Part shown: one piece after another, positions 13,426-15,652 of the stretch
How the letters are laid out: the number at the start of each line of letters is the position of its first letter
Position numbering within the stretch: position 1 is the stretch's first letter
From: Rhodobacteraceae bacterium UBA6141
GTDB taxonomy: Bacteria > Pseudomonadota > Alphaproteobacteria > Rhodobacterales > Rhodobacteraceae
Direction of reading: 5' to 3'
Assembly (NCBI GenBank): GCA_002423245.1
Contig: DIVD01000004.1
Coordinates: 1-15,652, forward strand
DNA length: 15,652 nucleotides
Notes under the pieces: generated by a model
The model's database searches: none
The model's input: the letters and a program-made list of their open reading frames with translations, nothing else
What the model was told of the DNA's origin: nothing
Position numbers and translations under genes: made by a program

Positions 13426-13920
13426 TCAGATCCCGTCGCAGCCCAGAACCCAGATGTCGTAGCGCGGATGGTCCAGCGCCGACAGCGCCGGGCTTGCCGC
13501 CGTCATCCAGCCGTTGAACACCACCTCGCCGCGATCCCGGATCGTGACATGGGCAAAGGCGTCGGAGCTCGGATCCGTCACCGGATAGCGGCAGTCGGAC
13601 AGGCTCACCTCCAGCCGGAACATCGCCTTCGTCTGCCCGCTGGCCAGCGTCAGGTCGGTGCTCTGCCCGCTCACCCGGTCGAGCCCGCGCAGCATCGCGC
13701 CGCGCGCACTTGCCACCGCGCCCGCCGTTTCGGAATCGATTGAACTTTCCGGCTGCAGCGCCTCGGGCGTCACCGGCAGCGCAGGCAGGTCTTCGGCCTC
13801 GAGGCCCTCCTCCAGCAGCAGCGGCTCGCCCTCCTGGCCGGCAAGCGGCCCCGCCAGCAGCACGGATGCCAGCAGCACCGAGGCCAGCAGCACCGGCGCG
13901 ACCCGCGCGGCAAGGCTCAT
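13426..13920 (-). CDS. DUF2155 domain-containing secreted protein
   Basis: A 164-residue protein with an N-terminal signal peptide (hydrophobic residues 8-24, likely cleavage after LAG near 28), hence periplasmic or envelope-located. The C-terminal domain has the DUF2155 pattern: AMLRGLDRVSGQ (75-86), FRLEVSLSDC (101-110), GEVVFNGWMTAASPALSALD (131-150) and HPRYDIWVLGC (151-161). Cys110 and Cys161 could pair. Function of the family is unknown to me. It is co-transcribed with mlaD-type and NDUFA12 genes; its ATG overlaps the previous stop (ATGA, 13917-13920). This neighbourhood is widely kept in Alphaproteobacteria, suggesting an envelope or complex I link, but nothing more can be said. Confidence 0.88.
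   Translation of the reverse strand: MSLAARVAPVLLASVLLASVLLAGPLAGQEGEPLLLEEGLEAEDLPALPVTPEALQPESSIDSETAGAVASARGAMLRGLDRVSGQSTDLTLASGQTKAMFRLEVSLSDCRYPVTDPSSDAFAHVTIRDRGEVVFNGWMTAASPALSALDHPRYDIWVLGCDGI
13853..13897 (-). repeat. Three 15-bp repeats inside the DUF2155 signal peptide
   Basis: On the plus strand, units beginning GCCAGCAGCAC start at 13853, 13868 and 13883, with small differences in their last four bases. On the coding (minus) strand they give the repeated hydrophobic unit LLASV-LLASV-LLAG of the signal peptide. Copy-number change would alter signal-peptide length in steps of five residues. Confidence 0.75.
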
Positions 13921-14393
13921 TCCGCCGCCCCGGCCGCGGCAGGTGCCGCATCGCCGCCGCCGCCCGCAAAGCTCATCATCAGCGACAGCACCGACACCGC
14001 GCCCTGCGTATCCACGATCTCCTCCCCGGGTTCGAGGTTCACCGGGCTGCCCCCCGGCAGGATCTCGACGAAGGCCCCGCCCAGCAACCCCTCCGAGGCG
14101 ACCAGGATCGCGCTGTCATCGGGCAAAAGGATATCCTCGCGCATCGACACGGTCGCATCGGCAAAGAAGGTCTGCGGGTTCAGCGCCAGCGAGGTGACGC
14201 TGCCGACCTTGATCCCTGCCATCCGCACATCGGTGCCGACGTCGATCCCCTCCACCGACCGGAAGCTCGCGGTCAACTCATAGCTCGCCGGCGCGCGGGC
14301 AAGGCCGGATCCGAGGCCCGCATAGACCGCAAAGCCGATCGCCGCAACCAGCACCACGGCGCCGGTCAGGATTTCTGCACGTGTCTCGGACAT
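13917..14393 (-). CDS. mlaD: MlaD/MCE-domain protein, single membrane-anchored subunit
   Basis: A 158-residue protein with one N-terminal membrane helix (about residues 9-27, ILTGAVVLVAAIGFAVYAGL) and a periplasmic MCE domain (about 38-115). The domain includes SFRSVEGIDVGTDVRMAGIK, VGSV, and EGLLGGAFVEILPGG, the hallmark MlaD pattern. MlaD proteins form hexameric rings in phospholipid transport between inner and outer membranes (Mla pathway). The tail is Ala/Gly-rich. No mlaE, mlaF, mlaC or mlaB lies nearby; the gene is embedded with NDUFA12 and DUF2155 genes, as in many Alphaproteobacteria. ATG 14393 is preferred because MSETRAEILTGAVVL is the typical start and lies just after the NDUFA12 stop; the frame upstream to 14471 overlaps that gene. 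Confidence 0.9.
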   Translation of the reverse strand: MSETRAEILTGAVVLVAAIGFAVYAGLGSGLARAPASYELTASFRSVEGIDVGTDVRMAGIKVGSVTSLALNPQTFFADATVSMREDILLPDDSAILVASEGLLGGAFVEILPGGSPVNLEPGEEIVDTQGAVSVLSLMMSFAGGGGDAAPAAAGAAE

Positions 14394-14397
14394 CGGG

Positions 14398-14772
14398 TTA
14401 TTCCGGTTGCCACGCCTCGTAATCGCGCCGTTCGGCCGGAACCGCGCGACGGATCGAGCCGGGGGGAACATAGGCGGCGGGGGTGCCGGTCAGGTTCGGG
14501 ACATGGGGCTTTTCCCAGGGCTTGTGCGGCAGCGGCGCATCGGCGGGGCTCTGGTCCCAGGTGAAATGCAGCCAGCCATGCCAGTCGGGCGCGATCCGGC
14601 TTGCCTCGGATTCGCCGTTGTAGATCACCCAGCGGCGCTTGCCGTCGGCGGTCCGGTAGAACACGTTGCCCTGATCGTCCTCGCCCACCTTCACCCCCCG
14701 GCGCGCGGTGAACAGCTGGGTTCCAAGCGTCTGGCCGTTCCACCAGGTCAGCAGGCGAAGCAGGAATTTCAT
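14398..14772 (-). CDS. NADH:ubiquinone oxidoreductase subunit NDUFA12
   Basis: A 124-residue accessory subunit of respiratory complex I, found in Alphaproteobacteria and mitochondria (bovine B17.2). Recognisable are LLTWWNGQTLGTQLFTARRG, VGEDDQGNVFYR, KRRWVIYNGESEASRIAPDW, HGWLHFTWDQSPAD, and the C-terminal PWEKPHVPNLTGTPAAYVPP. The start at ATG 14772 is chosen because GGAG lies seven bases upstream and MKFLLRLLTWW fits the family; ATG 14787 would add MRRSP. It heads a three-gene operon with the mlaD-type and DUF2155 genes. The main complex I operon is not in this window. Confidence 0.94.
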   Translation of the reverse strand: MKFLLRLLTWWNGQTLGTQLFTARRGVKVGEDDQGNVFYRTADGKRRWVIYNGESEASRIAPDWHGWLHFTWDQSPADAPLPHKPWEKPHVPNLTGTPAAYVPPGSIRRAVPAERRDYEAWQPE

Positions 14773-14860
14773 CGGCGATCTCCGCAACAGGGCTGCCTCC
14801 CCTTATACAAGAGCGCGGGGCGAGGTCCAGAGCATAGGAGGCCGCGCCTGTCGCTGGCCG

Positions 14861-14899
14861 CCGGGGGCCGTCTGCCCCCGGGCCCCCGAGGATATTTTT
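14861..14899 (+). repeat. Intergenic hairpin plus GAGGATATTT element, copy 2
   Basis: CCGGGGGC (14861-14868) pairs perfectly with GCCCCCGG (14874-14881) around the loop CGTCT. CCCCCGAGGATATTTTT (14883-14899) follows. The GTCT loop and CCCCCGAGGATA box match the copy at 7803-7848. Confidence 0.75.
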
Positions 14900-14960
14900 A
14901 CAAGGCAAAGGGGGAAGGGGAAGGGCAAGGGGAAGCGCGGCCTGCGCTTCTTGCTGGCGG

Positions 14961-14993
14961 AAATATCCCGGGGGTCCGGGGGCTGGCCCCCGG
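14961..14993 (-). repeat. Intergenic hairpin plus GGATATTT element, copy 3 (inverted)
   Basis: Read on the minus strand: CCGGGGGC (14993-14986), two bases, GCCCCCGG (14983-14976), then ACCCCCGGGATATTT ending at 14961. It has the same order of parts as copies 1 and 2, with a shorter loop, and faces copy 2, so the two can pair with each other over most of their length. Confidence 0.7.
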
Positions 14994-15051
14994 CTTCGGA
15001 TGGTCCGGGAGCGGCGCCGGCCCTCCTCTTCCGCACCTCGTACGACCTTGC

Positions 15052-15086
15052 AAAAGAAAAGGCGGCACCTTGCGGAACCGCCCTTT
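15052..15086 (-). terminator. Intrinsic terminator after clpX
   Basis: On the minus strand AAAGGGCGGT (15086-15077) pairs with GCCGCCTTTT (15066-15057), including two G-U pairs, around a 10-base loop. CTTTT follows, giving a T-rich run TTTTCTTTT. It starts about 21 bases after the clpX stop (15108), where a factor-independent terminator would be expected. Confidence 0.85.
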
Positions 15087-15107
15087 CGACACCTTCGAGA
15101 CGCCGGA

Positions 15108-15652
15108 TCAACGCGCCTTGGCGGCCGCCGGTTCCTTCTTTGCCTCGGAATGAATCAGCAGCGGTTTCGCGCCGGGGGTATCGACCGCATCCTCGTTCAC
15201 CACCACCTCTTCCACCGTCGCCAGCCCCGGCAGTTCGAACATGCTGTCGAGCAGGATATCCTCCATGATCGAGCGCAGGCCGCGCGCGCCGGTCTTGCGC
15301 TTGATCGCGCGCTTGGCGATCGCCTTCAGCGCGTCGTCGGTGAAGGTCAGCTTCACGCCCTCGATGTCGAACAGCCGCTGGTACTGCTTGACCAGCGCGT
15401 TCTTCGGCTCGGTCAGGATGGTGACCAGCGCCTCCTCGTCAAGGTCGGTCAGGGTGGCGATCACCGGCAGGCGGCCGACGAATTCCGGGATCAGCCCGAA
15501 CTTCAGCAGGTCCTCCGGCTCCAGTTCCATGAACATCTCGCCGACGCCGCGCGCATCGGGATCCTTCACCTCGGCGCCGAAGCCCATGCCGGAGCCCCTG
15601 CCCCGCTGCGCGATGATCCGTTCGAGCCCGGCAAAGGCGCCGCCGCAGATGA
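15108..15652 (-). CDS. clpX: ATP-dependent Clp protease ATP-binding subunit ClpX (C-terminal part)
   Basis: The 3' part of clpX, about 181 residues; the 5' part lies beyond the window. It begins ICGGAFAGLERIIAQRGRGS, with GMGFGAEV, then EPEDLLKFGLIPEFVGRLPV, the highly conserved sensor and pore-proximal segment, and LTEPKNALVKQYQRLF. The C-terminal small domain follows, with sensor-2 motif RKTGARGLRSIMEDILLDSM. ClpX is the hexameric AAA+ unfoldase that feeds ssrA-tagged and other proteins to ClpP. It ends with the usual Ala/Lys-rich tail. The strong terminator just downstream separates it from the NDUFA12 operon. Confidence 0.97.
   Translation of the reverse strand, partial: ICGGAFAGLERIIAQRGRGSGMGFGAEVKDPDARGVGEMFMELEPEDLLKFGLIPEFVGRLPVIATLTDLDEEALVTILTEPKNALVKQYQRLFDIEGVKLTFTDDALKAIAKRAIKRKTGARGLRSIMEDILLDSMFELPGLATVEEVVVNEDAVDTPGAKPLLIHSEAKKEPAAAKAR

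Larger units (their letters stand above)
14773..15051. other. Gene-free stretch between NDUFA12 and clpX terminator
   Basis: No gene is supported here. It holds two inverted copies of the hairpin plus GGATATTT repeat (14861-14899 and 14961-14993) and, between them, a purine-rich tract of AAGGGG-type repeats (about 14901-14936). The promoter for the NDUFA12 operon should lie between 14773 and 14860; TTATAC at 14814-14819 is read as GTATAA on the minus strand and is a possible -10 element. Confidence 0.55.

Overview
The window reads as chromosome from a high-GC alphaproteobacterium of the Rhodobacteraceae (Rhodobacter/Paracoccus-like). Supporting this are the high GC content, a complex I NDUFA12 subunit, the block accB-accC-aat facing DUF2155-mlaD-NDUFA12, and a large regulator of the short-chain fatty-acyl regulator (ScfR/DUF2083) type. 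No rRNA, tRNA or CRISPR array was found.

Left edge (1 to about 758): nested insertion sequences. The end of an IS3-family element (start of orfA, terminal repeat ending at 215) is inserted into the transposase gene of an IS481-family element, leaving only that transposase's N-terminal part. An AT-richer, gene-free stretch follows up to 1194.

1195-4984 (+): a compact ABC importer operon: ATPase, a small winged-helix protein, permease, permease, and a secreted NMT1/THI5-type substrate-binding protein. ATGA overlaps couple the small protein to permease 1 and permease 1 to permease 2. The small 80-residue gene has distinctly lower GC (134 of 240 bases) and looks like a late arrival. Homologous importers often sit in pyrimidine-catabolism clusters, and preT-preA (NAD(P)H-dependent dihydropyrimidine dehydrogenase) lies 3 kb downstream. 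A pyrimidine-type substrate is therefore the best guess, but it is not proven.

5101-7748: an MscS-type channel gene (-) is divergent from a 442-residue transcription regulator (+). The regulator combines an XRE-type HTH, a segment strikingly like a histidine-kinase phosphoacceptor (HisKA/DHp) domain with no kinase ATPase, and a DUF2083-like C-terminus. The shared promoter region holds an 11+1+11 palindrome and repeated CGCGGCA half-sites.

7878-10542 (-): the preT-preA operon reduces uracil and thymine to their dihydro forms, the first step of reductive pyrimidine breakdown.

10808-13412 (+): accB and accC (biotin carrier and biotin carboxylase of acetyl-CoA carboxylase), then aat (N-end rule aminoacyl transferase). 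Convergent to these, 13426-14772 (-), is NDUFA12-mlaD-DUF2155. At the right edge is the 3' part of clpX (-) with a clear intrinsic terminator.

Three gene-free stretches carry copies of one repeat: a G5-6/C5-6 hairpin followed by a GGATATTT-like box. Two copies form an inverted pair between NDUFA12 and clpX. Most interesting for follow-up are the HisKA-like regulator with its operator array, the foreign winged-helix gene inside the importer operon, and this intergenic repeat family.
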